DNA of 43,517 bases from Rhodobacter sp. GTDB lineage: Bacteria; Pseudomonadota; Alphaproteobacteria; Rhodobacterales; Rhodobacteraceae. Of the stretch, positions 1 through 7,333 are shown piece by piece. Position numbers and translations under genes: made by a program. The first letter of the stretch is position 1. The number at the start of each line of letters is the position of its first letter. The DNA is taken from NCBI GenBank assembly GCA_030065095.1, contig JASJDP010000042.1:1-43517 (forward strand). The letters are read 5' to 3'. The notes under the pieces were generated by a model. That model was not told the origin of the DNA. It searched no databases and worked only from the letters and a program-made list of their open reading frames with translations.

Positions 1-78
1 GTTCGGACTTTGCTGGGATAAATCGAGCCGTCCATAAGTCCGGGTCGCCTCCCCGCGGGTCGGCGATGGCGCGGCTTC
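1..78. repeat. Dispersed repeat, block B, copy 1 (starts at the window edge)
   Basis: These 78 bases match 33424-33501 in the same orientation with 10 mismatches by eye (about 87 percent). The block ends in the arm GCGGGTCGGCGATGGCG at 55-71. That arm is the exact reverse complement of 33360-33376, which is the opposite arm of the fuller copy near 33.4 kb. This copy lies just downstream of eda, outside any gene I can support. It is probably a non-coding genomic repeat; its left part lies outside the window. Confidence 0.75.
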
Positions 79-149
79 TCAGATTCCGGTCAACGCCCGT
101 TCCAGGCCAGAACCGGGCGAACCGCGGTTCCATCAAGACACATACCCCG

Positions 150-800
150 CTAGGACGCCCGCTGCAGCGCCGCCGCTTCGCGTGCCAGCGTTTCGATCCC
201 GGACCAGTCGGCGGATGCAGCCATCGCCTTTGGCGCCACCCAGGAGCCGCCTACGCAGGCCGTGTTCGCGAGCCTCAGGTAGTCGGGTGCGTTCGCCGCG
301 CTCACCCCGCCGGTCGGACAGAAGGTAACCTGCGGCAGCGGCGCTCCGATGGCCCGCAGCGCAGAGGCCCCGCCAGCCGCCTCGGCGGGAAAGAACTTGG
401 CTGTGGTATAGCCGCGTTCCAGAAGCCGCATCGCCTCGGTCGCTGTCGCCGCACCCGGCAGAAGCGGCAGATCCGCCGCCTCGCAGGCGGCCAGCAGGGA
501 CTCGGTTGCGCCCGGCGAAACGGCGAATCTCGCACCCGCGTCTTTGGCCGCCTGAACGTCCGCGGCGTTCAGAACCGTGCCGGCGCCGACAAGGCCGCCT
601 GTCACCTGCGCCATCTGGCGAACCGCCTCCAGCGCCGCCGGAGTTCGAAGCGTGACTTCGAGCACCGGCAATCCGCCGGCCACCAGCGCCTCGGCCAGCG
701 GCCGCGCGGTGGCGGCGTCCTCGATCACCAGAACCGGGATCACCGGTGCCATGCGGCACAGCTCCAGCGTCCTGGCGCTTGCCTCCTGCGGTGTCATCAT
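150..800 (-). CDS. eda: 2-dehydro-3-deoxy-phosphogluconate (KDPG) aldolase
   Basis: A 216-aa cytosolic class I aldolase that should split KDPG into pyruvate and glyceraldehyde-3-phosphate, the last step of the Entner-Doudoroff pathway. Family members also act on 4-hydroxy-2-oxoglutarate. The single TIM-barrel domain fills the protein, at the usual family length. The catalytic Glu region reads PVLEVTLRTPAALEA, the Schiff-base Lys is in TTAKFFPAEAAGG, and the phosphate-binding glycines are in CPTGGVSAANAPDY. It lies 97 bases downstream of edd on the same strand, so the two probably form an edd-eda operon under the operator upstream of edd. A tandem start MetMet is present; I use the first. Identity is secure from motifs, length and neighbour. 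Confidence 0.95.
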   Translation of the reverse strand: MMTPQEASARTLELCRMAPVIPVLVIEDAATARPLAEALVAGGLPVLEVTLRTPAALEAVRQMAQVTGGLVGAGTVLNAADVQAAKDAGARFAVSPGATESLLAACEAADLPLLPGAATATEAMRLLERGYTTAKFFPAEAAGGASALRAIGAPLPQVTFCPTGGVSAANAPDYLRLANTACVGGSWVAPKAMAASADWSGIETLAREAAALQRAS

Positions 801-897
801 CGTACCGGCTCCCCTGTTATCTGGTCCCGACTATCCCCGCCTGAGACGAGAAATTTCAAGTACGCCGGCCTGCGCGGCCGGCTGGGGCCGGCCCGGG

Positions 898-2721
898 TCA
901 CACCACGACCGCCGCGCCGTGTTCCGCATTGCCGACGGTTTCGCGGAACATCCCGAACATTTCGCGCCCGATGCCGGTGGCGTTGCCGGAAAGGTCGGGT
1001 GCTGCCGGCTCGCGGGTCTGAAGGTCGGTGTTCAACACCTCGAGACGCCCTTCGGCCACATCCACGCGCACCAGATCGCCGTCGCGGATTTTCGCCAGCG
1101 GTCCGCCCGCGGCCGCCTCGGGGCAGACATGGATTGCTGCAGGGACCTTGCCCGACGCGCCCGACATCCGCCCGTCGGTTACCAGCGCCACCTTCAGTCC
1201 GCGGTCCAGCAGCACCGCCAGCACCGGGGTCAGCGAATGCAGTTCCGGCATGCCGTTCGCCCTGGGTCCCTGAAAGCGGACGATCACCACCGTGTCGCTG
1301 GTGAACGCGCCGGCCCTGAACGCCGCTTTGACGGCCTCCTGGTCATCGAACACCCGCGCCGGGGCCTCGATCACGTGATGCTCGGGCTTCACGGCCGAAA
1401 TCTTCATCACCCCGCGCCCAAGATTGCCGGAAAGCTCGCGCAGGCCGCCGCTCAGTTGGAACGGATCGGAGGCAGGGCGCAGGATCTTGTCGTTGAGGCT
1501 TTCGCCCGCGCCGTCTTGCCAGGTCAGTGCGCCATCCTTCAGCCTCGGTTCCTGCGTATAGCGCGCCAAGCCGTCGCCGGCGACCGTGCACGTGTCGGGG
1601 TGCAGCAGCCCGGCCTGCAGAAGCTCGCCGATCAGATAGCCCAAGCCCCCCGCGGCATGGAAGTGGTTCACGTCCGCCAGTCCGTTGGGATACACCTTGG
1701 CCATCAGCGGCACTGCCCCGCTGATCGCGTCGAAATCCTCCAGATCCAGGATCACGCCCGCCGCCCGCGCCATCGCGGGCAGGTGCAGCACCAGGTTCGT
1801 CGAGCCGCCGGTGGCCATCAGCCCGACGATTCCGTTGACGAAGGCCTTTTCGTCCAGCACGTGACCCGCCGGCCGGTAGTCGTTGCCAAGCGCGGTGATC
1901 TGCAGCGCCCGCTGCGCGCCCGCCACCGTCAGCGCCTCGCGCAGCGGCGTGCCGGGATTGACAAAGCTGGCGCCGGGCAGATGCAGGCCCATCACCTCCA
2001 TCAGCATCTGGTTGGTGTTCGCCGTGCCGTAGAAGGTGCAGGTGCCCGGTCCGTGGTAGCTGGCCATCTCGGCGCGCATCAGAGCGTCTCGTCCGACCTC
2101 GCCGGCGGCGAATTGCTGGCGCACCTTGGCCTTTTCGTCATTGGGCAATCCGCTGACCATCGGGCCCGCCGGCAGGAACACCGCCGGGATATGCCCGAAC
2201 GTCGCCGCCGCGATCACAAGCCCCGGCACGATCTTGTCGCAAACGCCCAGGTAGACCGCAGCGTCAAAGCAATTGTGGCTGAGCGCCACCCCTGCCGCCA
2301 GGGCAATCACGTCGCGTGAAAACAGAGACAGCTCCATTCCCGGCTGGCCTTGTGTCACCCCGTCGCACATCGCCGGAACGCCGCCCGCGACCTGTGCCGT
2401 CGCGCCCGCATCGCGGGCCGCCTGCTTGATCAGCGAGGGAAAGACCTCGAACGGCCGATGTGCCGACAGCATGTCGTTATAGGCGGTCACGATCCCCAGA
2501 TTCGGTGCGCGTCCGCCCGCCAGCGCGCCCTTGTCCGGCCCCATCGCCGCATAGGCATGGGCCTGATTGCCACATGTCAGATGCGCACGCACCGGGCCTG
2601 CTTCGGCTGCGCGTTTGATGTTTTCGAGATATGCCGCGCGCGCTGAGCGGCTACGCGAAACGACCCGCCGGGTCACCGCCTCGATCACAGGGTTCAGGGA
2701 CATCGTGATGCTTTCGCCCAT
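898..2721 (-). CDS. edd: Phosphogluconate dehydratase
   Basis: A 607-aa IlvD/Edd-family Fe-S dehydratase converting 6-phosphogluconate to KDPG, the committed step of the Entner-Doudoroff pathway. Visible family hallmarks are HLTCGNQAH near the N-terminus, the cluster segment [40 protein letters not shown], and the C-terminal swivel-domain motif [14 protein letters not shown]. Length agrees with Edd (about 600 aa), not IlvD. The start is ambiguous: an in-frame Met seven codons in (base 2703, [10 protein letters not shown]) fits the family N-terminus better, and neither has a strong ribosome site. It is the first gene of the edd-eda unit, with a LacI-type operator 28 bases upstream of the longer start. 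Confidence 0.95.
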   Translation of the reverse strand: MGESITMSLNPVIEAVTRRVVSRSRSARAAYLENIKRAAEAGPVRAHLTCGNQAHAYAAMGPDKGALAGGRAPNLGIVTAYNDMLSAHRPFEVFPSLIKQAARDAGATAQVAGGVPAMCDGVTQGQPGMELSLFSRDVIALAAGVALSHNCFDAAVYLGVCDKIVPGLVIAAATFGHIPAVFLPAGPMVSGLPNDEKAKVRQQFAAGEVGRDALMRAEMASYHGPGTCTFYGTANTNQMLMEVMGLHLPGASFVNPGTPLREALTVAGAQRALQITALGNDYRPAGHVLDEKAFVNGIVGLMATGGSTNLVLHLPAMARAAGVILDLEDFDAISGAVPLMAKVYPNGLADVNHFHAAGGLGYLIGELLQAGLLHPDTCTVAGDGLARYTQEPRLKDGALTWQDGAGESLNDKILRPASDPFQLSGGLRELSGNLGRGVMKISAVKPEHHVIEAPARVFDDQEAVKAAFRAGAFTSDTVVIVRFQGPRANGMPELHSLTPVLAVLLDRGLKVALVTDGRMSGASGKVPAAIHVCPEAAAGGPLAKIRDGDLVRVDVAEGRLEVLNTDLQTREPAAPDLSGNATGIGREMFGMFRETVGNAEHGAAVVV

Positions 2722-2748
2722 GGAGTTCGCCGCCGCCTGTAGCAGGAA

Positions 2749-2764
2749 TTGTTAGCGCTAACAA
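2749..2764. promoter_or_regulatory. LacI-family operator upstream of edd
   Basis: TTGTTAGCGCTAACAA is a perfect 16-bp palindrome with the central CG typical of LacI/GalR-family operators. It lies 28 bases upstream of the edd start and about 135 bases upstream of the divergent small gene. By analogy with GntR-like control of gluconate genes I infer sugar-acid-responsive repression of edd-eda. The regulator gene is not in the window. Confidence 0.75.
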
Positions 2765-2898
2765 GATGCCGCATGACTGGACATGCCAGATTGCACCAGA
2801 TGCATGGCGGGATTGTCGGATTGGCCATCGAAGGACAATGGCCGCTGTCCTATCTGTCAAAGCAAGGAGGCGGGCAACCAAGACAAGGGAAACCAGAT

Positions 2899-3045
2899 AT
2901 GAACCAGATCCACAACCTCGACCACTACGACCGGCGCGCGCGTGAATTGCGTGCAGAGGCGACAAGACGTGCCTTTGCCGCGCTTGGCGACTGGCTGCGC
3001 AAGCGCCTCGGCCGTCAGCCGCAGGCGCCTGGCCAAACCGCTTAA
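2899..3045 (+). CDS. Small basic protein of 48 aa (RSP_7527-like)
   Basis: A short arginine-rich protein beginning MNQIHNLDHYDRRARELRAE and predicted to be largely helical. It has no signal peptide or membrane segment. AAGGGA eight bases before the ATG is a fair ribosome site. A clean intrinsic terminator follows 20 bases after the stop, so this is probably a single-gene transcript. It resembles the short RSP_7527-type proteins seen in Rhodobacterales, whose function I do not know. It lacks the C-terminal signature of DUF1127 proteins, so I do not assign it there. The open frame extends further upstream, but the ribosome site and composition favour this start. Confidence 0.65.
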   Translation: MNQIHNLDHYDRRARELRAEATRRAFAALGDWLRKRLGRQPQAPGQTA

Positions 3046-3064
3046 ACAAAAGCGAAATCAAGGA

Positions 3065-3095
3065 AAAATCCCGGAAAATGCTCCGGGATTTTCTT
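3065..3095 (+). terminator. Intrinsic terminator after the 48-aa gene
   Basis: AAAATCCCGGA at 3065-3075 pairs perfectly with TCCGGGATTTT at 3082-3092 around a 6-base loop. The right side of the stem supplies a T-rich tract that continues with CTT. This is a strong rho-independent terminator that separates the small gene from the lipoprotein gene. Confidence 0.88.
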
Positions 3096-3165
3096 ATTTC
3101 GGCCTCAATCCACCGTCATCTTGCCGCCACCCAAAAACAAAGGGCAGAAGCCCAGGAGGTGGCGA

Positions 3166-3849
3166 ATGGCCACGATCAGCACACGAATCATCCGTCCCGT
3201 CCTTGCGTTTGCGGCAGCGGCCGGGCTCGGCGCCTGCGCGTCGGTCGACGCGGTTTCCCCCATCGAGCCGGCCTCTCGGAACATCGCACCGGCGACCACG
3301 CTGAACGCGCCGGTCGAGGCGCCAGCGCAAAGCGTCGCGTCCTACAAGGTCGTCGGCGTAACCGTGAACGTGCCGGAAACCCTGCGCGTGAACGAGGCCA
3401 ACCGCTATTATCCCGGCGGCGACATCGTCTGGCGCGAGGATCCGATCGGCAACCGGCACGAGCAGGTGCGCGTGATCATCCAGACCGCGCTTGAAAAGGG
3501 CGCCGCCCGCGTCGACGGCGACCAGGACGTGATCGCCGAGGTGTCCGTAAGCCGCTTTCACGCGTTGACGGAAAAGGCCCGCTATACCGTGGGCGGGGTG
3601 CATGCAATCCAGTTCAGCCTGCGCCTGGTCGATGCCGAAACCGGGGCCGTGGTGCGCGGGCCGAAGTTCATCAAGGCGGATTTCGAGGCGCTTGGCGGAC
3701 AGGCGGCGGTTCGTGCCGAAGCCCGCGGCGTGACCCAGAAGGTTCGGATCACCGACCATCTGGCCTATGTGATCGAACAGGAACTGACCCGGCCCCAGGG
3801 ATTTGTCGAATACGACAACGGCCTGATGGGCGCGATCAACCAGCTTTAA
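3166..3849 (+). CDS. Outer-surface/periplasmic lipoprotein, DUF6778-like
   Basis: A 227-aa exported protein starting MATISTRIIRPVLAFAAAAG. A hydrophobic signal segment is followed by the lipobox LGAC (Cys near residue 24), so it should be lipid-anchored. The mature part has no membrane helix and shows regular beta-rich conserved text such as YKVVGVTVNVPETLRVNEAN and a Tyr-Asn-Gly end near FVEYDNGLMG. It resembles Rhodobacterales lipoproteins labelled DUF6778; no function is known to me. The open frame begins at 3121, but an excellent AGGAGGTGG ribosome site directly before 3166 and the signal peptide fix this start. It sits 40 bases upstream of the methyltransferase gene and could be co-transcribed with it. 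Confidence 0.85.
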   Translation: MATISTRIIRPVLAFAAAAGLGACASVDAVSPIEPASRNIAPATTLNAPVEAPAQSVASYKVVGVTVNVPETLRVNEANRYYPGGDIVWREDPIGNRHEQVRVIIQTALEKGAARVDGDQDVIAEVSVSRFHALTEKARYTVGGVHAIQFSLRLVDAETGAVVRGPKFIKADFEALGGQAAVRAEARGVTQKVRITDHLAYVIEQELTRPQGFVEYDNGLMGAINQL

Positions 3850-3877
3850 GGGGGTTACCCCCCGACGAGGGACAGTC

Positions 3878-3906
3878 TAGGAGGACGGCATGACGCCGTC
3901 CTCCTA
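3878..3906 (+). promoter_or_regulatory. Start-codon hairpin sequestering the ribosome site of the RlmI-like gene
   Basis: TAGGAGGACGGC (3878-3889) and GCCGTCCTCCTA (3895-3906) are perfect reverse complements. The 5-base loop ATGAC contains the start codon at 3890. The left arm holds the only Shine-Dalgarno sequence, AGGAGG. In the mRNA this stem would bury the ribosome site, so it may repress or gate translation. No T-tract follows, so it is not an intrinsic terminator. Confidence 0.7.
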
Positions 3907-5089
3907 TCCCGTTGTGCGTTTGCGCCCCAAGGCAGAGGCCCGGGCGATCCGCCACGGTTTTCCTTGGATCTACGCCAACGAGTTGGTGACCGACCGCCGG
4001 ACCCGGGCGCTGCCGCCGGGCAGCCTGGCGGTGCTGCAGGACGATGCCCGCCAGCCGATGGGCCTCGTTGCCGTCAACCCGACCTCGAAGATCATCGCGC
4101 GCATGCTCGACCGTGACCCGGCGGCGGTGATCGGCGCAGACTGGTTTACCGCGCGCATCACTGCGGCTCTGGCTCATAGGGACCGGCTTTATCGCCGGCC
4201 GTTCTACCGATTGATCCATGCCGAGGCCGACGGTCTGCCAGGTGTCGTGGTCGACCGTTTTGGCGCCGCCGCCGTGATCCAGCCCAATGCCGCCTGGGCC
4301 GAGCGTCTGCTGGACCCGCTTGCCGACGCCCTGCGCGCAGCCACCGGGATCACCACGCTGGTCAAGAACGCCTCGGGACGCACCCGGGCGCTCGAGGGGC
4401 TGGATGACGTCAGCGAGGTCCTTTCCGGCGCGGCGGACGCTCCGGTCGAGGTGCCGATGAATGGCGCGACCTATTTGGCCGATCTCACAGCCGGCCAGAA
4501 GACCGGCCTTTTCTATGACCAGCGCGGCAACCAGCGTTTTGCGCAAAGCCTGGCGAAAGACGCGCGCATGCTCGACGTCTTTTGCCATGTCGGCGGGTTT
4601 TCCCTTGCTGCCTTGGCGGGCGGGGCCCGATCGGCGCTGGCCGTGGACAGTTCCCAGGCGGCGCTGGATCTTGCGCGGAAGGGGGCCGAGGCGTCCGGGC
4701 TCGCGGACCGGTTCGACACCCGTCGCGGCGATGCCTTCAAGGTGATGGAGGCGCTGGCCGGGGAGGGCCGGACATTCGATCTGGTCATCTGCGATCCGCC
4801 CGCCTTCGCCCCCTCGAAACAGGCACTCGCAGCGGGGCTGCGTGCTTACGAACGCGTCGCGCGGCTCGCCGCGGGTCTGGTTGCGCCGGGCGGCTATCTG
4901 GGCCTCTGTTCCTGCAGCCACGCTGCAGACCTGGACGGGTTCCGCGCAGCCAGCGTCCGCGGCATCGGCAAGGCCGGACGCCGGGCGCAACTGATCCACA
5001 CCGGCTTTGCCGGGCCCGACCATCCGCAACTGCCGCAACTGGCCGAGACCGGCTATCTCAAGGCGCTGTTCTTCCGGCTGCTGCCGTGA
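3890..5089 (+). CDS. RlmI-type 23S rRNA (cytosine-C5) methyltransferase family protein
   Basis: A 399-aa cytosolic SAM-dependent RNA methyltransferase. Its N-terminal PUA-like domain covers about residues 8-80 (VVRLRPKAEARAIRHGFPWI), followed by the linker region and a Rossmann domain from about residue 200. The motifs match RlmI/YccW: DLTAGQKTGLFYDQRGNQR, the SAM loop LDVFCHVGGFSLAALAGG, the acidic strand ALAVDSS, and CDPPAFAPSK, then the Cys-rich LGLCSCSH near the C-terminus. Length agrees with RlmI (about 396 aa). The start is the ATG behind AGGAGG, but that signal lies inside a perfect hairpin with the coding start. A downstream GTG (3914) would also leave a complete PUA domain but has no ribosome site. 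The exact target base is inferred from the family. Confidence 0.88.
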   Translation: MTPSSYPVVRLRPKAEARAIRHGFPWIYANELVTDRRTRALPPGSLAVLQDDARQPMGLVAVNPTSKIIARMLDRDPAAVIGADWFTARITAALAHRDRLYRRPFYRLIHAEADGLPGVVVDRFGAAAVIQPNAAWAERLLDPLADALRAATGITTLVKNASGRTRALEGLDDVSEVLSGAADAPVEVPMNGATYLADLTAGQKTGLFYDQRGNQRFAQSLAKDARMLDVFCHVGGFSLAALAGGARSALAVDSSQAALDLARKGAEASGLADRFDTRRGDAFKVMEALAGEGRTFDLVICDPPAFAPSKQALAAGLRAYERVARLAAGLVAPGGYLGLCSCSHAADLDGFRAASVRGIGKAGRRAQLIHTGFAGPDHPQLPQLAETGYLKALFFRLLP

Positions 5090-5117
5090 GGACGGTCGCG
5101 CCGGCGCGGGGTTTTGG

Positions 5118-5657
5118 ATGAAGGTGCTGCTGGACGCCTGCGTGCTTTATCCCACAGTGATGCGCGAGATACTGCTGGCCGTGGCGGGGCAGGGGCTCTT
5201 CACGCCGCTCTGGTCCGACCGCATCTTGGAGGAATGGGCCCGCGCGGCCCGCAAGCTGGGGCCGGCGGGCGAGGCCTTGGCGCGCGGTGACATCGCGCTT
5301 GTGCGCTCCGCCTGGCCCCTGGCCGCCGTACCGCCCGCGCCGGGCATCGAGGCCCGGCTATGGCTGCCGGACCCGCATGACATCCATGTCCTCGCCGCCG
5401 CCGTCGCCGGATCGGCCGATATCCTGCTGACCGTCAACGCCCAGGATTTCCCGCGGCACATCCTCGCCGAGGAGGGTCTGACCCGCCGCGACCCCGACGG
5501 CTTTCTGTGGGAGCTGTGGTCGCATCATCCCGCCGCCGTCGCCGGTGCCGTGGGCCAGGTTCACGCCACCGCCGAGCACCTGTCCGGCGAGGCCCAGCCC
5601 CTGCGCAAATTTCTCAAAAAGGCACGCCTGCCGCGCCTTGGCAAGGCACTGGCCTGA
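5118..5657 (+). CDS. PIN-domain protein, RSP_2648-like
   Basis: A 179-aa protein beginning MKVLLDACVLYPTVMREILL. The PIN-fold acidic residues expected for Mg-dependent ribonucleases are visible: Asp6 in LLDACV, a Glu in ILEEWAR, Asp in LPDPHDIHVLAAA, and the VNAQDFP segment in the last strand. It carries a C-terminal extension of about 50 residues after the PIN core. It matches proteins called RSP_2648 family in Rhodobacterales. No antitoxin-like gene is adjacent: 28 bases separate it from the methyltransferase and the next gene is convergent. A housekeeping RNA-processing role is therefore as likely as a toxin role. The open frame extends upstream, but the PIN fold starts at this Met. Confidence 0.85.
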   Translation: MKVLLDACVLYPTVMREILLAVAGQGLFTPLWSDRILEEWARAARKLGPAGEALARGDIALVRSAWPLAAVPPAPGIEARLWLPDPHDIHVLAAAVAGSADILLTVNAQDFPRHILAEEGLTRRDPDGFLWELWSHHPAAVAGAVGQVHATAEHLSGEAQPLRKFLKKARLPRLGKALA

Positions 5658-5664
5658 CCCACCG

Positions 5665-5712
5665 GCCAAGAGCTTTCGAAAGCTCTTGGCAAATCTCTTC
5701 GAAGAAATTTGC
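5665..5712. repeat. Two abutting long palindromes between convergent genes
   Basis: 5665-5690 is a perfect 26-bp palindrome centred on TTTCGAAA. 5689-5712 is a second 24-bp palindrome centred on TTCGAA with one mismatch, and it shares a GC with the first. They lie 7 bases after the PIN gene stop and 11 bases before the end of the convergent methyltransferase gene. A bidirectional terminator or a repeat-family element are the likely roles. Confidence 0.75.
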
Positions 5713-5723
5713 CCGCCGGCGCG

Positions 5724-6683
5724 CTATGCCCGCCGCCGGCGCCGCCCGCCGCGGCCCGATCCCGCCGCGGCAGCGGCCTGGCTTGCCTCGGGGAACGGCG
5801 TGCCTTCCTTCACGGCGTCCAGCACCCTGGAGAACTTGATCCACTCCGCTCCGTTCGCGTCGTGATCCATCAGGAAATTCGCCGCCCGGATCGCCTCCAT
5901 CTCGACGGGGCGCACCGGGTTCATGATCGCGCTGGTCATGCCGGCGCCGATCGCCATCGGCAAAAACGCCGCGTTGATCCCGTGCCGGTGCGGCAGCCCG
6001 AACGAGATATTCGAGGCGCCGCAGGTCGTGTTCACCCCCAGCTCCTCGCGCAGCTTGCGCACCAGCGCAAACACCTGCCGCCCGGCCGTCGCCATCGCAC
6101 CCACCGGCATCACCAGCGGATCGACCACGATGTCATGCGCCGGGATGCCGAAATCCGCCGCCCGCTCGACGATCTTTTTCGCCACCGCGAACCGCACGTC
6201 CGGATCCTCGCTGATGCCGGTGTCGTCGTTCGAGATCGCCACGACCGGCACGTCGTATTTCTTCACCAGCGGCAGGATCGCCTCCAGCCGTTCTTCCTCT
6301 CCCGTTACCGAATTGAGCAGCGGCCGTCCGTTGGCCACGGCCAGCCCGGCCTCCAGCGCCCCCGGCACCGAGCTGTCGATGCACAGCGGCACGTCGACAA
6401 GTCCCTGCACCAGCTCGATCATCTTGGTCATCAGCGGCGGTTCGGTCTGGTTCGGGTCGGGGTTCGAGTTGTAGACCACGCCGGCGTTGACATCGAGCAC
6501 CATCGCCCCGCAGGCCACCTGTTCCAGCGCGTCCTTCTCGACGGTCGAGAAATCCCCGGCCTCCAGCTGTGCCGCCAGCACCTTGCGGCCCGTGGGGTTG
6601 ATCCGTTCGCCGATCACGCAGAACGGCTCGTCAAAGCCGATGGTGACGGTCTTGGTCTGCGACTCGACGACGGTGCGGGTCAT
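5724..6683 (-). CDS. Methyltetrahydrofolate:corrinoid methyltransferase (pterin-binding domain)
   Basis: A 319-aa protein whose core (residues about 15-285) is a pterin-binding TIM barrel: CVIGERINPTGRK, GAMVLDVNAG, PLCIDSS, LLNSVTGEEER, and the Asn-rich GASNISFGLPHR. It should move the methyl group of 5-methyltetrahydrofolate onto a corrinoid protein. It lacks the cobalamin, homocysteine and activation domains of full MetH. The C-terminus is an Ala/Gly/Arg-rich tail. A split methionine synthase is known in roseobacters, and the linked MetF-like gene makes that role plausible. A methyltransferase for methylated amines or glycine betaine is the alternative. Its ATG overlaps the preceding HAD gene by 4 bases (ATGA), and the open frame upstream of 6683 is the shadow of that gene. 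Confidence 0.88.
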   Translation of the reverse strand: MTRTVVESQTKTVTIGFDEPFCVIGERINPTGRKVLAAQLEAGDFSTVEKDALEQVACGAMVLDVNAGVVYNSNPDPNQTEPPLMTKMIELVQGLVDVPLCIDSSVPGALEAGLAVANGRPLLNSVTGEEERLEAILPLVKKYDVPVVAISNDDTGISEDPDVRFAVAKKIVERAADFGIPAHDIVVDPLVMPVGAMATAGRQVFALVRKLREELGVNTTCGASNISFGLPHRHGINAAFLPMAIGAGMTSAIMNPVRPVEMEAIRAANFLMDHDANGAEWIKFSRVLDAVKEGTPFPEASQAAAAAGSGRGGRRRRRA

Positions 6684-7333
6684 ATCAGGGCTCCTGCTGG
6701 GGCGCCGAGCAACGGCTCGAGCGCGGGATCGGTGAAATCGGTGATGACATGGTGCGCGCCTTTGGCGCGCAGGGCGTCCGGCGGCAGGGTCGAGGGCAAC
6801 CCGACCACGGTGCAGCCGGCCGCGCGCGCCGAGGTCAGGCCCGAGGGGCTGTCCTCGAAGGCCAGGCAGTCCGCCGCCGGCACGCCGAGCGCCGCCGCGC
6901 CGGCGAGATACGGCGCCGGATCGGGCTTTGGCGCGGGACAGTCGTCGGCCGAGATCACGGCGCGAAAGCGGTCCCGCAGACCGATGGCGGCCAGCATCGC
7001 CCTTGCGTTTTCGGGGCAGGCATTGGTGACGATGGCGGCCGGCAGGGCGGTTCGGGCGAGGAACCCGGCAAGTCCCGGCGTGATCTCTGCCCCGCGTTCG
7101 GCAAGAAGATCCCGGAACCGCGCCTCCTTGGCGTGGTGCAGCGCCAGCGCGTCCTCGCCCGGCATCAGGTCGGTGAAGATGTCCACGTTCTGCCGCCCAT
7201 GGATATGCGCGGCGTAATAGCCCTCGTCCACCGCGATCCCGTGCGGCCCGAGCATCCCGGCGAACACCTCCCGGTGCAGCGGATCGCTGTCGAGAAGCGT
7301 GCCGTCGAGATCGAAGAGCAGCGCGCGCGGCAT
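6680..7333 (-). CDS. HAD-superfamily phosphatase (subfamily IA, beta-phosphoglucomutase-like)
   Basis: A 217-aa soluble haloacid-dehalogenase-fold hydrolase. Motif I is LLFDLDGTLLDSDPLHRE with nucleophile and acid/base Asp, motif II is AAIVTNACPENA, motif III is the Lys in CPAPKPDPAPYL, and motif IV is LAFEDSPSGLTSA. A helical cap lies at about residues 17-80. The substrate cannot be read from sequence; it is probably a small phosphorylated metabolite. The ATG at 7333 overlaps the MetF-like stop codon as TGATG. A GTG three bases earlier is possible but less likely. Its stop overlaps the next start by ATGA, so it is translationally coupled on both sides inside the one-carbon operon. That suggests a role in folate or corrinoid metabolism, or repair of a damaged intermediate; this is inference. 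Confidence 0.88.
   Translation of the reverse strand: MPRALLFDLDGTLLDSDPLHREVFAGMLGPHGIAVDEGYYAAHIHGRQNVDIFTDLMPGEDALALHHAKEARFRDLLAERGAEITPGLAGFLARTALPAAIVTNACPENARAMLAAIGLRDRFRAVISADDCPAPKPDPAPYLAGAAALGVPAADCLAFEDSPSGLTSARAAGCTVVGLPSTLPPDALRAKGAHHVITDFTDPALEPLLGAPAGALI

Noticed and set aside
66-2319. Long plus-strand open frames across eda-edd
   Set aside because: They are antisense to two clear enzymes, Arg/Pro/His-rich, and typical GC-rich shadow frames.
2899-3045. DUF1127 assignment for the 48-aa protein
   Set aside because: It lacks the C-terminal Leu-Asp-Ile-Gly-type signature of DUF1127, although size and basic nature are similar.
5118-5657. Type II toxin-antitoxin system with the PIN protein
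   Set aside because: No antitoxin-sized gene lies next to it; the upstream gene is an rRNA methyltransferase and the downstream gene is convergent.
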